A stretch of 64,000 nucleotides of DNA, taken from NCBI RefSeq assembly GCF_017592395.1, contig NZ_JAGFOU010000014.1, positions 1 through 64,000 of the forward strand, written 5' to 3'. The position numbers and the translations under genes were made by a program. The notes below the pieces were generated by a model. The model was given only the letters and a program-made list of their open reading frames with translations, searched no databases and was not told the DNA's origin. Positions 50,748 to 60,465 of the stretch are shown in pieces. Within the stretch, counting starts at the first letter, position 1; each line of letters starts with the position of its first letter. The DNA comes from Actinomyces bowdenii (GTDB lineage Bacteria; Actinomycetota; Actinomycetes; Actinomycetales; Actinomycetaceae).

Positions 50748-53075
50748 ATGCCCACCACGCCCCATGCGCTGACTCCCGCCCCGCGCGCCGAGCACGACGC
50801 CTCAGCCCGCCACGCCTTCGGGGCAGTGCTCACCGGGGACGGCGCGGACTTCGTGGTGCACGCCGCCCACGCCTCGGCGGTGGACCTGTGCCTGCTCACC
50901 ACCGACGCGCAGGGCCGGGTCGTCGAGGAGACCCGGATCGGCATGCACGGCCCCCGCCGGGGCACCTGGGGGGCGCATGTGCCCGGCGTTCGCGCCGGGC
51001 AGCGCTACGGCTACAGGGTCCACGGCCAGTGGGCGCCCCACGAGGGCCTGCTCCACAACCCGCGCAAGCTCCTGCTGGACCCCTACGCCCGCGCCCTGGA
51101 CGGGCGGGTGGAGCTGGGCCCCGAGATCTACGCCCACGAGGTCACCGAGGGGCTCTCCCCCATCGGCGAGGACTGGCGGCCCTCCAGCCTCGACTCCGCC
51201 GGGAGCACCGCCCTGGGGGTGGTCACCGGGCAGGGCTTCGCCGTCGTCCCCGGCCCCCGCATCCCCCGCGAGCGCACCATCGTCTACGAGGCCCACGTCA
51301 AGGGCCTGACCCACGACCTTCCCGGCGTCCCCGAGCACCTGCGCGGCACCTATGCGGGCCTGGCCCACTCCGCCACCGTGGAGCACCTCAAGAAGCTGGG
51401 CGTGACGACCATCGAGCTGCTGCCCATCCACGCGGCCTTCACCGAGCCCTTCCTGACCAGGAAGGGCCTGACGAACTACTGGGGCTACTCCACCCTCAGC
51501 TACTTCGCGCCCGAGCCCTCCTACGCCACGGCCGCCTCCCAGGCGGCCGGCCCCCAGGCGGTGCTCGACGAGGTGCGCGGCATGGTCTCGATCCTGCACG
51601 AGGCGGGCCTGGAGGTCATTCTCGACGTCGTCTACAACCACACCTGCGAGGGCGGCATGGACGGGCCGAGCCTGAGCCTGCGGGGACTGGACAACCTGGA
51701 CTACTACCTGCACGGCCCCCACCGGCCCGCCCAGTACGTGGATGTCACCGGCACGGGGAACACGGTGGACTTCCGCTCCTCCCGGGCCGTCCAGCTGGCC
51801 CTGGACTCGCTGCGGTACTGGGCCGGCGAGGTGGGCGTGGACGGCTTCCGCTTCGACCTGGCCGTGACCCTGGGGCGCCACGCCTCGGAGTTCTCCTCGC
51901 GCCACCCGCTGCTGGTGGCCATGGCCTGCGATCCGATCCTCAGCGGGGTCAAGCTCATCACCGAGCCCTGGGATGTGGGGCCGGGGGGCTGGCGCACCGG
52001 CCAGTTCCCCGAGCCCTTCCAGGACTGGAACGACCACTTCCGGGACACGGTGCGCTCCTTCTGGCTGCATGACGCCTCGGAGATGTCCAAGGGCCGCCTG
52101 GGCTCGGACCTGCGGGATCTGGCCACCCGCCTGGCGGGCAGCGCGGACCTGTTCGGCTACGGGGAGTACCCCGGTGGGCGCGGGCCGCTGGGGTCGGTCA
52201 ACTTCATCACCGCCCATGACGGCTTCTCCCTGCGCGACCTGGTTTCCTACGATCACAAGCACAACCTGGCCAACAAGGAGGACAACCGGGACGGCTCCAA
52301 CAACAACCGCTCCTGGAACCACGGGCACGAGGGGCCGGTGGTCGAGGGGATGAACCAGGGGCCCATCGAGGTGCTGCGGCGCCGCTCCATGCGCAACATG
52401 ATGGGCACGCTGCTGCTGAGCGCCGGCACTCCCATGCTCACGGGCGGCGATGAGTTGGGCCGCACCCAGCAGGGCAACAACAACTGCTACTGCCAGGACT
52501 CCCCGCTGTCCTGGGTGGACTGGGACCTGGAGACCTGGCAGCGGGACATGGTGGCCACCACCCGCTTCCTCATCCACATGCGCCACGCCCATCCGGTGGT
52601 CCGGCCCGACCGCTTCGCCACGGGCCAGGTCCTGGAGGGAGACACGATCCCCGATCTGTCCTGGTTCGGCGGGAACGGGGAGCAGATCGACGCCGTCTCC
52701 TGGCACGACCCGCACGTCCGGGTGGTCCAGATGCTGCGCTCGGGCCGCCCCTGGGATGATCAGGACCTCCTGGTCATCGTCAACGGCTCCCTGGACCAGG
52801 CCGAGGTGGTCCTGCCCGACGCGCACGGCACGGACTGGCACCTGGCCTGGGACTCCTCCTGGTCGACTCCCCAGCCCCACACCTCCCCCTTCTCCCTGGC
52901 GCGCCGGGTCAGCCGCCCCTCCCCCGAGCCGGGCACGCCGGCCGCGCCCGTGGGCACCACCAACTGCCGCCAGGACCGCCCCGGGGATGTCACCTCCCTG
53001 GACGCGCTGTCCCTGCGGGTCTACTTCTCGGGCGAGCCGCTGGAGTCCCTGGCCCCCTCCGGGCCCATGGCCTGA
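50748..53075 (+). CDS. glgX: Glycogen debranching enzyme GlgX
   Basis: A 775-residue GH13 isoamylase-type enzyme that removes alpha-1,6 branches from glycogen after phosphorylase action. An N-terminal CBM48 domain (about 20-150; HGPRRGTWGAHVPGVRAGQR, HGQWAPHEGLLHNPRKLLLD) precedes the barrel with YEAHVKGLT, VYNHTCEGG, nucleophile Asp370 (DGFRFDLAVTLGRH), acid Glu406 (ITEPWDVGPGG) and Asp491 (TAHDGFSLRDLVSYDHKHN). NEEDNRDGSNNN-type NKEDNRDGSNNNRSWNHG is diagnostic. It is not in the glgE operon but is carried on the same strand upstream. Confidence 0.93.
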   Translation: MPTTPHALTPAPRAEHDASARHAFGAVLTGDGADFVVHAAHASAVDLCLLTTDAQGRVVEETRIGMHGPRRGTWGAHVPGVRAGQRYGYRVHGQWAPHEGLLHNPRKLLLDPYARALDGRVELGPEIYAHEVTEGLSPIGEDWRPSSLDSAGSTALGVVTGQGFAVVPGPRIPRERTIVYEAHVKGLTHDLPGVPEHLRGTYAGLAHSATVEHLKKLGVTTIELLPIHAAFTEPFLTRKGLTNYWGYSTLSYFAPEPSYATAASQAAGPQAVLDEVRGMVSILHEAGLEVILDVVYNHTCEGGMDGPSLSLRGLDNLDYYLHGPHRPAQYVDVTGTGNTVDFRSSRAVQLALDSLRYWAGEVGVDGFRFDLAVTLGRHASEFSSRHPLLVAMACDPILSGVKLITEPWDVGPGGWRTGQFPEPFQDWNDHFRDTVRSFWLHDASEMSKGRLGSDLRDLATRLAGSADLFGYGEYPGGRGPLGSVNFITAHDGFSLRDLVSYDHKHNLANKEDNRDGSNNNRSWNHGHEGPVVEGMNQGPIEVLRRRSMRNMMGTLLLSAGTPMLTGGDELGRTQQGNNNCYCQDSPLSWVDWDLETWQRDMVATTRFLIHMRHAHPVVRPDRFATGQVLEGDTIPDLSWFGGNGEQIDAVSWHDPHVRVVQMLRSGRPWDDQDLLVIVNGSLDQAEVVLPDAHGTDWHLAWDSSWSTPQPHTSPFSLARRVSRPSPEPGTPAAPVGTTNCRQDRPGDVTSLDALSLRVYFSGEPLESLAPSGPMA

Positions 53076-53175
53076 GCCCCTCCGCCCGCCCGGTCCGCCC
53101 GGGCCTCCCCGGCGAGCCGGCACTGCCTCGGTAGCATGTCGGGGCCCGTCGTCACGACCTCATGAGCCGAGCACT

Positions 53176-54894
53176 ATGCGACACACCTTGCAGCGAGCCT
53201 GGGATCATCTGAGCCCCGACCCCACCGGCATGGTCCTGGGGGCCCTGTTCTTCATCCTTGCCCTCACCCCCTCCCTGCTGCCGCGCGACATCCTCTTCCA
53301 GGGGGTCGCCTGCGGGCTGTGCGCCGCCAACGGGCACCTGCTGGGGGTGTGGCTGTCCTGGAACTGGCGCACCTGGACGCGTCCCCTGGCGGAGGCCCTG
53401 TGGGCCTCCAGCGGCCGGAGCCTGCCGGTGTGGGTTCCCCGGTGGCGCCGGCGCGTCGAGGTGGCCATCACCGCCGCCGTCATCCTGGGCCTCAACGGGA
53501 TCCTGCTGCTGGCGGTGTCCTGGCAGCGGCAGGTCGCGGCCCTGACCGACTCCCAGGCCTACACCCCGGCCCAGTACCTGCTGGTCTTCCCGGTGGGCTT
53601 CGGCCTGTGGCTGGCCCTGGTGGCGGTGGGGCGGGCGGTCCTGCGGCTGGAGGCCAGGCTGCGCTCCTGGCTGCCGGGGCGCCTGCCCGCGCCGGCTCGC
53701 TCGATCTTCTCCTGGGCCCTGGTCCTGGTGCTCGTCTTCGCCGTGGTCAACCACGCGATCCCCGGCGCCATCGGGCGGGGCGCGGAGGCCGCCTTCTCGG
53801 TGCGCAACGACGCCGAGCCCCCGTCGGTGGTGCGGCCCACGGGCCCCGAGCGCTCGGGCTCGCCGGACTCGGCGGTGCCCTGGGAGACCCTGGGCGCCTA
53901 CGGCAAGCGCTTCGTGGGGCGGGGGCTCAGCGCCCAGGGGCTCCAGGAGGTCACCGCGCGCCCCGCCACCGAGCCGATCCGGGTCTATGCGGGCCTCAAG
54001 AGCGCGAGCAGCGATGAGGAGGTGGCCGCCCTGGTGGTCGAGGAGCTCGAGCGCACCGGCGCCGCCCAGCGCTCGGCGGTGATGATCGCCCCCACCACGG
54101 GCACCGGCTGGGTGGACCCGGTGGCGGCGATGTCCCTGGAGCTGCTCTACGACGGCGATACGGCCATCGCCGCGGCGCAGTACTCCTACCTTCCCTCCTT
54201 CGTCCAGTTCATCGCCGACACCGACCGGCCGCGCAGCGGGGGCCGGGCGCTGGTGGACGCCGTCGTCCAATGGTGGCGGGCCCTGCCCGCCGACGACCGG
54301 CCCCGGCTGCTGCTCTACGGGGAGTCCCTGGGGGTGCTGGCCGGGGAGGCGGCCTTCAAGGACCTGGCCGATGTGCTCAACAGCGTCGACGGCGTGCTGT
54401 GGGTGGGTCCGCCCAACTCCTCGCGCCTATGGCGCGACTTCGTCACCCGCCGGGACCCGGGCACCCGGGAGGCGGCCCCGGTGTACTCCGCGGGCATGAC
54501 GGTGCGCTTCGCCCAGGACAGCCGGCAGGTCGAGTCCTTCCTGGGCGATGAGGACTGGGGGGATCAGCGCATCCTCTACATCCAGCACGCCAGCGACCCG
54601 GTGGTGTGGTGGTCGCCCGACCTGGTGGGCCAACGGCCGGACTGGCTGTGGGAGGAGCCGGGGGCCGACCGTTCCCCCGCCATGCACTGGATGCCCTACA
54701 TCACCTTCCTCCAGGTCTCCGCCGACCTGCCGCGGGCGATGAACGTCCCGCCCGGGCACGGCCACCGCTACGGCACCGAGATCCTCGACGGCCTGGCACT
54801 GGTGGCCAATGAGCCCGCCTTCACCCCCGAGCGCGTGGCCCGGGCCCGCCAGGAGCTCCTGACCGCCATGGGCACCCAGCCCGCCGACGACTGA
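53176..54894 (+). CDS. Membrane alpha/beta-hydrolase (DUF2319 / Abhydrolase_9)
   Basis: A 572-residue protein. The N-terminal 215 residues carry five or six membrane helices (ALFFILALTPSLLPRDILFQ, the Abhydrolase_9_N signature). The C-terminal domain is an alpha/beta hydrolase with nucleophile elbow LLYGESLGVL (Gly-Glu-Ser-Leu-Gly) and typical APTTGTGWVDPVAAMSLELL and HASDPVVWWSPDL. The GRGLSAQGLQEVTARPATEP segment joins them. Substrate unknown; the family occurs across actinobacteria. ATG 53176 has no clear ribosome site. An R3 hairpin follows the stop. Confidence 0.85.
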   Translation: MRHTLQRAWDHLSPDPTGMVLGALFFILALTPSLLPRDILFQGVACGLCAANGHLLGVWLSWNWRTWTRPLAEALWASSGRSLPVWVPRWRRRVEVAITAAVILGLNGILLLAVSWQRQVAALTDSQAYTPAQYLLVFPVGFGLWLALVAVGRAVLRLEARLRSWLPGRLPAPARSIFSWALVLVLVFAVVNHAIPGAIGRGAEAAFSVRNDAEPPSVVRPTGPERSGSPDSAVPWETLGAYGKRFVGRGLSAQGLQEVTARPATEPIRVYAGLKSASSDEEVAALVVEELERTGAAQRSAVMIAPTTGTGWVDPVAAMSLELLYDGDTAIAAAQYSYLPSFVQFIADTDRPRSGGRALVDAVVQWWRALPADDRPRLLLYGESLGVLAGEAAFKDLADVLNSVDGVLWVGPPNSSRLWRDFVTRRDPGTREAAPVYSAGMTVRFAQDSRQVESFLGDEDWGDQRILYIQHASDPVVWWSPDLVGQRPDWLWEEPGADRSPAMHWMPYITFLQVSADLPRAMNVPPGHGHRYGTEILDGLALVANEPAFTPERVARARQELLTAMGTQPADD

Positions 54895-54952
54895 GGCGCC
54901 CCGACCGCGGATCGAGGGGGCGGGCGCGGGATGCGGGGGCGGGGCGCAGAGG

Positions 54953-54991
54953 GCGGGTGCGGGGTCGTCGCACGGCGCGCCCCGCACCCGC
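54953..54991. repeat. R3 palindrome, copy 3 (degenerate, 12-bp arms)
   Basis: GCGGGTGCGGGG (54953-54964) pairs with CCCCGCACCCGC (54980-54991) and is followed by ATCCTGGATTCC, resembling the ATCCTGCACCCC of copy 1. It lies 59 bases past the hydrolase stop. Confidence 0.6.
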
Positions 54992-55064
54992 ATCCTGGAT
55001 TCCGCGCACCTGTGCGCCGCGGGGCGAGGCCGCGCCAGGCGGTGGGGCTCGAGCGGCGCGCGGC

Positions 55065-55070
55065 TAGGAT
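55065..55070 (+). promoter_or_regulatory. -10 box (TAGGAT) of leaderless trpS
   Basis: TAGGAT ends six bases before ATG 55077. Its AGGA part could also act as a weak ribosome site if a longer transcript exists. Confidence 0.5.
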
Positions 55071-55076
55071 GTGCCC

Positions 55077-56192
55077 ATGACTCAGACCCCGACCTCGGCC
55101 GAGGAGGCCCTGGCCACCGCCACCAACGAGGCCTCCCTGGCCCGCTCCATCGCCCGCTCGGCGCAGATCGAGGCCGATATCGCCGTCAACCCCGGGCGCT
55201 ACCGGATGCTCACCGGGGTGCGCCCCACCGGGCACATGCACCTGGGCCACTACTTCGGCACGATGCACTCCTGGCAGCCCATCCAGGACGCGGGCGTGGA
55301 GACCTGGATCCTGGTGGCCGACTACCAGGTCATCACCGACCGCGACTCCGTGGGCCCCATCCGCGAGCGCGTCATGTCCCTGGTGGCCGACACCCTGGCG
55401 GTGGGCGTGGACCCCCGGCGCTCGACGATCTTCGCGCACTCGGGGGTGGCGGCCGCCAACCAGCTCATGCTGCCCTTCCTGTCCCTGGTCACCGAGTCCG
55501 AGCTGCACCGCAACCCCACGGTCAAGGCCGAGCTGGAGGCCGCCGACGGGCGCGCCATGACCGGCCTCATGCTCACCTACCCGGTCCACCAGGCCGCCGA
55601 TATCCTCTTCTGCCAGGCCAATCTGGTCCCGGTGGGCAAGGACCAGCTCCCCCACCTGGAGCAGGCCCGGCTCATCGCCCAGCGCTTCGACAAGCGCTAC
55701 GGCCGGGCGGTCGAGGACCACCCGGTCTTCCGCCGCCCCGAGGCCCTGCTCAGCGAGGCGCCCCTGCTGCTGGGCCTGGATGGGGAGAAGATGAGCAAGT
55801 CGCGGCGCAACACCATCGAGCTGCGCATGAGCGCCGATGAGACCGCCAAGCTGCTGAAGAAGGCCAAGACCGACTCCGAGCGGGTCATCACCTACGACCC
55901 CGCCGCCCGCCCCGAGGTCTCCAACCTGCTCATGCTGGCCTCCCTGTGCGGGGCCGGGGCCCCGCAGCAGATCGCCGATTCCATCGGCGACGGCGGGGCG
56001 GGGGCGCTCAAGGCGCTGGTCACCGAGGCGGTCAACGAGTTCTTCGCCCCCATCCGGGCCCATCGCGCCGAGCTGGTGGCCGACGAGGGCCACCTGTCCC
56101 AGGTGCTGGCCCAGGGCACGCAGCGGGCCCGCGAGGTCGCGCAGGCCACGCTCGACGACGTGCGCACCGCCATGGGCATGGACTACGCCTGA
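55077..56192 (+). CDS. trpS: Tryptophanyl-tRNA synthetase
   Basis: A 371-residue class Ic synthetase that charges tRNA-Trp. The HIGH-type motif is GHMHLGHYFG, preceded by TGVRPT; the KMSKS motif is GEKMSKSRRN. ADYQVITDRD, TYPVHQAADILFCQANLVPV and GKDQLPHLEQAR are typical. An N-terminal extension of about 40 residues (SAEEALATATNEASLARSIA) is helical. ATG 55077 is preferred to GTG 55071. Whether the genome has a second trpS cannot be seen. Confidence 0.92.
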   Translation: MTQTPTSAEEALATATNEASLARSIARSAQIEADIAVNPGRYRMLTGVRPTGHMHLGHYFGTMHSWQPIQDAGVETWILVADYQVITDRDSVGPIRERVMSLVADTLAVGVDPRRSTIFAHSGVAAANQLMLPFLSLVTESELHRNPTVKAELEAADGRAMTGLMLTYPVHQAADILFCQANLVPVGKDQLPHLEQARLIAQRFDKRYGRAVEDHPVFRRPEALLSEAPLLLGLDGEKMSKSRRNTIELRMSADETAKLLKKAKTDSERVITYDPAARPEVSNLLMLASLCGAGAPQQIADSIGDGGAGALKALVTEAVNEFFAPIRAHRAELVADEGHLSQVLAQGTQRAREVAQATLDDVRTAMGMDYA

Positions 56193-56305
56193 GCGCGGCC
56201 CCGGCGTGGGCCCGGGCCGGGCGGGCTCGACCTGCGACCGCCCCGGGCCCGCGCCGGACCGACACCCGACTGGCGGCATCGGTCCCCGGATGCCCCGGGG
56301 CCGGG

Positions 56306-56311
56306 TAGGCT
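56306..56311 (+). promoter_or_regulatory. -10 box (TAGGCT) of the leaderless glgE operon
   Basis: TAGGCT ends six bases before the GTG start at 56318; no ribosome site is present. This would be the promoter of glgE-treS-mak and possibly glgB. Confidence 0.55.
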
Positions 56312-56317
56312 GTCCCT

Positions 56318-58435
56318 GTGACCCCGAACACCACGCGCCAGGCCGCGACGACGCCGTCCCCCGACCAGCACGAGACCCGGGCTGCCGCCCCCCAGGCCTT
56401 CCCGGTGGGAGCCGTGCCCCGACCAGCATCCTTCGCCCCCGTGGGCCGCATCCCCGTCACCGAGCTCTTCCCCGTCATCGAGGACGGGCGTTGGCCCGCC
56501 AAGGCGGTGGTCGGCGAGGTCATCCCGGTGCGGGCCACCGTCTTCCGGGAGGGCCACGACCGCTTCGGCGCCACCGCCGTGCTCATCCGCCCCGACGGCA
56601 CCGACGGCCCCAGCGCCCGCATGCGCGAGATCGCGGTGGGCCACGACCTCTACGAGGCCCGGCTCATCCCCGATGCGGTGGGCGATTGGTCCTTCCGCGT
56701 CGAGGGCTGGTCCGACCCCTATGCCACCTGGTCCCATGACGCGGGCATCAAGGTGCCCGCAGGCGTCGATGTCGAGCTCATGCTGGAGGAGGGCGCGCGG
56801 GTCCTGGAGCGGGCGGCCGCCGTCCCGGGCCGCGACGAGGAGGGCGCGGCCGTCCTGCTCGAGGCGGCCGGCGCCCTGCGCGACGCCTCCCAGGGCCCGG
56901 AGTCCCGCCTGGCCGCGGGCACCTCCCCCCGGGTCGTCGCCGCCCTGGAGCGCCTGCCGCTGCGCGACCACGTCTCCCCCTCGGCCGCCTACCCGCTCCA
57001 GGTGGACCGCCCCCGCGCCCTGGCCGGCTCCTGGTACGAGATTTTCCCCCGCTCCCTGGGCTCGGGGGCCGATGAGCACGGCAACTGGCACTCGGGCACG
57101 CTGCGCTCGGCCGCCGAGCGCCTCGACCGCATCGCGGCCATGGGCTTCGACGTCCTCTACCTCACCCCGATCTCGCCGATCGGGCTGACCAACCGCAAGG
57201 GCCGCAACAACACCCTGACCGCGCGCCCCGGCGACCCCGGCTCCCCCTACGGGATCGGCTCGGCCGACGGCGGCCACGACGCCATCCACCCCGACCTGGG
57301 CGACTTCGAGGACTTCGACGCACTGGTGGAGCGCGCCGGGGAGCTGGGCATGGAGGTGGCCCTCGACCTGGCCCTCCAGTGCTCCCCCGACCACCCGTGG
57401 GTGGCCGAGCACCCCGAGTGGTTCACGGTGCTGTCCGACGGCTCCATCGCCTATGCGGAGAATCCGCCCAAGAAGTACCAGGACATCTACCCCCTGAACT
57501 TCGACAACGACCCCGAGGGCATCTACGCCGCCGTCCTGGAGGTGGTGCGCACCTGGATCCGCCACGGGGTGACGATCTTCCGCGTGGACAACCCCCACAC
57601 CAAGCCCCTGCCCTTCTGGCAGCGCCTCATCGCCCAGATCCACGCCGAGTCCCCCGAGGTGCTCTTCCTGGCCGAGGCCTTCACGCGCCCGGCGATGATG
57701 CGCACCCTGGGCAAGATCGGCTTCCACCAGTCCTACACCTACTTCGCCTGGCGCAACACCAAGGCCGAGCTCATCGAGTACATGGAGGAGCTGAGCCGGG
57801 GCACCGCCCACGTACTGCGCCCGGCCTTCTGGCCCACCACCCATGACATCCTCACCCCCTTCATGACCAATGGGAAGGTCCCGGCCTTCAAGCTGAGGGC
57901 GGTGCTGGCCGCCACCCTGTCGCCCACCTGGGGCATCTACTCGGGCTACGAGCTGGCCGAGTCCACCCCCCGGCCCGGCTACGAGGAGCAGATCGACAAC
58001 GAGAAGTACGAGTACAAGCCCCGCGACTTCGCCTCGGCCCGGGCCAATGGCATCGAGGACCTGCTCACCCGCCTGAACTCCGCGCGCGCCGCCCACCCCG
58101 CCCTCACCCAGCTGCGCAACATCACCTTCCACGCCACCAGCGATGACAACCTCATCGCCTACTCCAAGCGCCTGGAGGCCGCCCACAGCCCCACCGGCCG
58201 CGAGGACGTGGTGCTCACGGTGGTCAACCTCGACCCCCATGGGGCGCACGCGGGGGAGGTCTACCTGGACCTGGGGGCCCTGGGCCTGCCCGCGGGCACC
58301 GACGGGTCCCACCCGGTGGTGCGGGTCACCGATGAGCTGACCGGCGCCTCCTACGACTGGTCGGGGCAGAACTACGTGCGCCTCGACCCCTTCGCGGGCC
58401 AGGCCGCCCACGTCTTCTCGGTGGAGCCCCTGTGA
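56318..58435 (+). CDS. glgE: Maltosyltransferase GlgE
   Basis: A 705-residue GH13_3 enzyme that transfers maltosyl units from maltose-1-phosphate to alpha-1,4-glucan. After a disordered N-tail (1-40) comes an Ig-like domain (VIPVRATVFREGHDRFGATA), then the barrel: GSWYEIFPRS, NTLTARPGDPGSPYGIGS, nucleophile Asp424 (FRVDNPHTKP), acid Glu453 (LFLAEAFTRP), and NFWPNTPDIL-type PAFWPTTHDIL. The start is GTG with leaderless spacing. Its TGA overlaps the treS GTG start (GTGA). Confidence 0.94.
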   Translation: MTPNTTRQAATTPSPDQHETRAAAPQAFPVGAVPRPASFAPVGRIPVTELFPVIEDGRWPAKAVVGEVIPVRATVFREGHDRFGATAVLIRPDGTDGPSARMREIAVGHDLYEARLIPDAVGDWSFRVEGWSDPYATWSHDAGIKVPAGVDVELMLEEGARVLERAAAVPGRDEEGAAVLLEAAGALRDASQGPESRLAAGTSPRVVAALERLPLRDHVSPSAAYPLQVDRPRALAGSWYEIFPRSLGSGADEHGNWHSGTLRSAAERLDRIAAMGFDVLYLTPISPIGLTNRKGRNNTLTARPGDPGSPYGIGSADGGHDAIHPDLGDFEDFDALVERAGELGMEVALDLALQCSPDHPWVAEHPEWFTVLSDGSIAYAENPPKKYQDIYPLNFDNDPEGIYAAVLEVVRTWIRHGVTIFRVDNPHTKPLPFWQRLIAQIHAESPEVLFLAEAFTRPAMMRTLGKIGFHQSYTYFAWRNTKAELIEYMEELSRGTAHVLRPAFWPTTHDILTPFMTNGKVPAFKLRAVLAATLSPTWGIYSGYELAESTPRPGYEEQIDNEKYEYKPRDFASARANGIEDLLTRLNSARAAHPALTQLRNITFHATSDDNLIAYSKRLEAAHSPTGREDVVLTVVNLDPHGAHAGEVYLDLGALGLPAGTDGSHPVVRVTDELTGASYDWSGQNYVRLDPFAGQAAHVFSVEPL

Positions 58436-60465
58436 GCGCGGCACCGGGCGCCGAGCCCCAGGCGGGCGCCGTCCCGCCCGCCGGCCAGGGGCTGCCCGCC
58501 GTCTCCGGGTCGGTGCCCGTGGTGCGCCAGGCCGCGGCGGGAGGATCGCCCGCGCCGATGACCCTGACCCCGGTCATCCCCGGGATCCCGGCCCTTCCCG
58601 CCCAGGACCGCCCCGGGCTGAGCGCCGACTCCGAGTGGTTCCGCACCGCGGTGTTCTACGAGGCGCTGCTGCGCTCCTTCGCCGACTCCGATGGGGACGG
58701 CACCGGGGACCTGCCCGGCCTCATCTCCCGCCTGGACTACCTGGCCTGGCTGGGGGTGGACTGCGTGTGGATCCCGCCCTTCTACCCCTCGCCCATGCGC
58801 GACGGCGGCTACGACATCTCCGACTACACCTCCATCGACCCGCGCTACGGGACCATGGAGGACTTCCGCGAGCTGGTCCACCAGGCCCACCAGCGGGGCA
58901 TCCGCATCGTCATCGACCTGGTCCTCAACCACACCTCGGACGCCCACCCCTGGTTCCAGGCCTCGCGCTCCGACCCCGAGGGCCCCTACGGGGACTTCTA
59001 CGTGTGGCGCGACGACGACTCGGGCTACCCGGACACGCGCATCATCTTCGTGGACTCCGAGGAGTCCAACTGGGCCTACGACGTCGAGCGCGGCCAGTTC
59101 TACTGGCACCGCTTCTTCTCCCACCAGCCCGATCTCAACTTCGACAACCCGGCGGTCATCGAGGCCGTCCATGACGTCATCCGCTTCTGGGCGCGCACCG
59201 GTGTGGACGGCTTCCGCCTGGACGCCATCCCCTACCTCATCGAGGCCGAGGGCACCAACTGCGAGAACCTGCCGGGCACGCACGCCATCATCGCCGGGAT
59301 CCGCGAGCTGCTGGACCGGGAGTTCCCCGGGGTCATCACCATCGCCGAGGCCAACCAGTGGCCCCAGGAGGTGGTGGAGTACTTCGGCACCGCGCAGGCC
59401 CCGGAGTGCACGATGTGCTTCCACTTCCCGGTCATGCCGCGCATCTACTACGCGCTGCGCGAGGGCTCGGCCTCCGCGATCCGCTGGGTGCTGGAGAGGA
59501 CCCCGCAGATCCCGGCGCACGGCCAGTGGGGCACCTTCCTGCGCAACCACGACGAGCTGACCCTGGAGATGGTCACCGATTCGGAGCGCGAGCAGATGTA
59601 CGCCTGGTACGCGCCGGAGGATCGGATGCGCGCCAATGTCGGGATCCGGCGGCGGCTGGCCCCCCTGCTGGATGCCTCCCGCGCGGAGATCGAGCTGGCC
59701 CACACCCTGCTGATGTCCCTTCCCGGCAGCCCCTGCCTGTACTACGGCGATGAGATCGGCATGGGGGAGAACATCTGGCTGGAGGACCGCGACGCCGTGC
59801 GCACCCCCATGCAGTGGGACGACTCGCCCAACATGGGCTTCTCCACGGTGGTGGACCCCGGGGCCCTGACGGTCCCGCTCATCCAGGCCCCCGGCTACGC
59901 GCACCTGACAGTGGCCACCGAGATGGCCCGCCCGGACTCGATGCTGCACTTCACGCGCCGCCTGCTGCACCTGCGCCGGGCCCACCCGGTCCTGGGGCGC
60001 GGGCGCTTCACCCTGCGCGCGACCAGTGACGACGCCGTCCTGGCCCACACGCGCTGCGACGACCCCGAGCTGCCCGGCGCCGAGATGCTCCTGTGCGTGG
60101 CCAACCTGTCCACCGTGCCCCGGGCGGTGACGGTGGAGGTCCCCGAGCTGGCGGGGATGCCGACCACGGACGTCTTCGGGGGCACCGCCTTCCCCCGGAT
60201 CGATGAGCAGGGGCGGATCACCCTGACCCTGGGGGCGCGCGGCTACTACTGGCTGGCCGTGGGACCCGCCCCCCAGGGGGGCCCGCAGACCGAGGGCGAT
60301 GCCTCGGCGTCGGCCCGTATCAGCACGGCCGACGGCGGCCCGGACGAGGCCCCGGGCCATGACGGGCCGCAGCACGACGAGCGGGATCCAAGGGCTCAGG
60401 ATCAGCCCGCCCCGCAGGAGCAGGGCGCTGCCCCGGGCCACGACGCGGCGCAGGGGGCGCCATGA
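58432..60465 (+). CDS. treS: Trehalose synthase / maltose alpha-D-glucosyltransferase
   Basis: A 677-residue GH13 enzyme interconverting trehalose and maltose. After a Pro/Gly/Ala tail (1-60) come WFRTAVFYEALLRSFADSDG, nucleophile Asp264 (FRLDAIPYL), acid Glu306 (IAEANQWP) and Asp374 (LRNHDELTLEM), plus DLNFDNPAV, all typical of TreS. The last 65 residues after YYWLAVGP are Gln/Asp/Pro-rich and probably disordered. In mycobacteria TreS associates with maltokinase; here the two genes overlap (ATGA), which suits complex formation. Confidence 0.93.
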   Translation: MSAAPGAEPQAGAVPPAGQGLPAVSGSVPVVRQAAAGGSPAPMTLTPVIPGIPALPAQDRPGLSADSEWFRTAVFYEALLRSFADSDGDGTGDLPGLISRLDYLAWLGVDCVWIPPFYPSPMRDGGYDISDYTSIDPRYGTMEDFRELVHQAHQRGIRIVIDLVLNHTSDAHPWFQASRSDPEGPYGDFYVWRDDDSGYPDTRIIFVDSEESNWAYDVERGQFYWHRFFSHQPDLNFDNPAVIEAVHDVIRFWARTGVDGFRLDAIPYLIEAEGTNCENLPGTHAIIAGIRELLDREFPGVITIAEANQWPQEVVEYFGTAQAPECTMCFHFPVMPRIYYALREGSASAIRWVLERTPQIPAHGQWGTFLRNHDELTLEMVTDSEREQMYAWYAPEDRMRANVGIRRRLAPLLDASRAEIELAHTLLMSLPGSPCLYYGDEIGMGENIWLEDRDAVRTPMQWDDSPNMGFSTVVDPGALTVPLIQAPGYAHLTVATEMARPDSMLHFTRRLLHLRRAHPVLGRGRFTLRATSDDAVLAHTRCDDPELPGAEMLLCVANLSTVPRAVTVEVPELAGMPTTDVFGGTAFPRIDEQGRITLTLGARGYYWLAVGPAPQGGPQTEGDASASARISTADGGPDEAPGHDGPQHDERDPRAQDQPAPQEQGAAPGHDAAQGAP

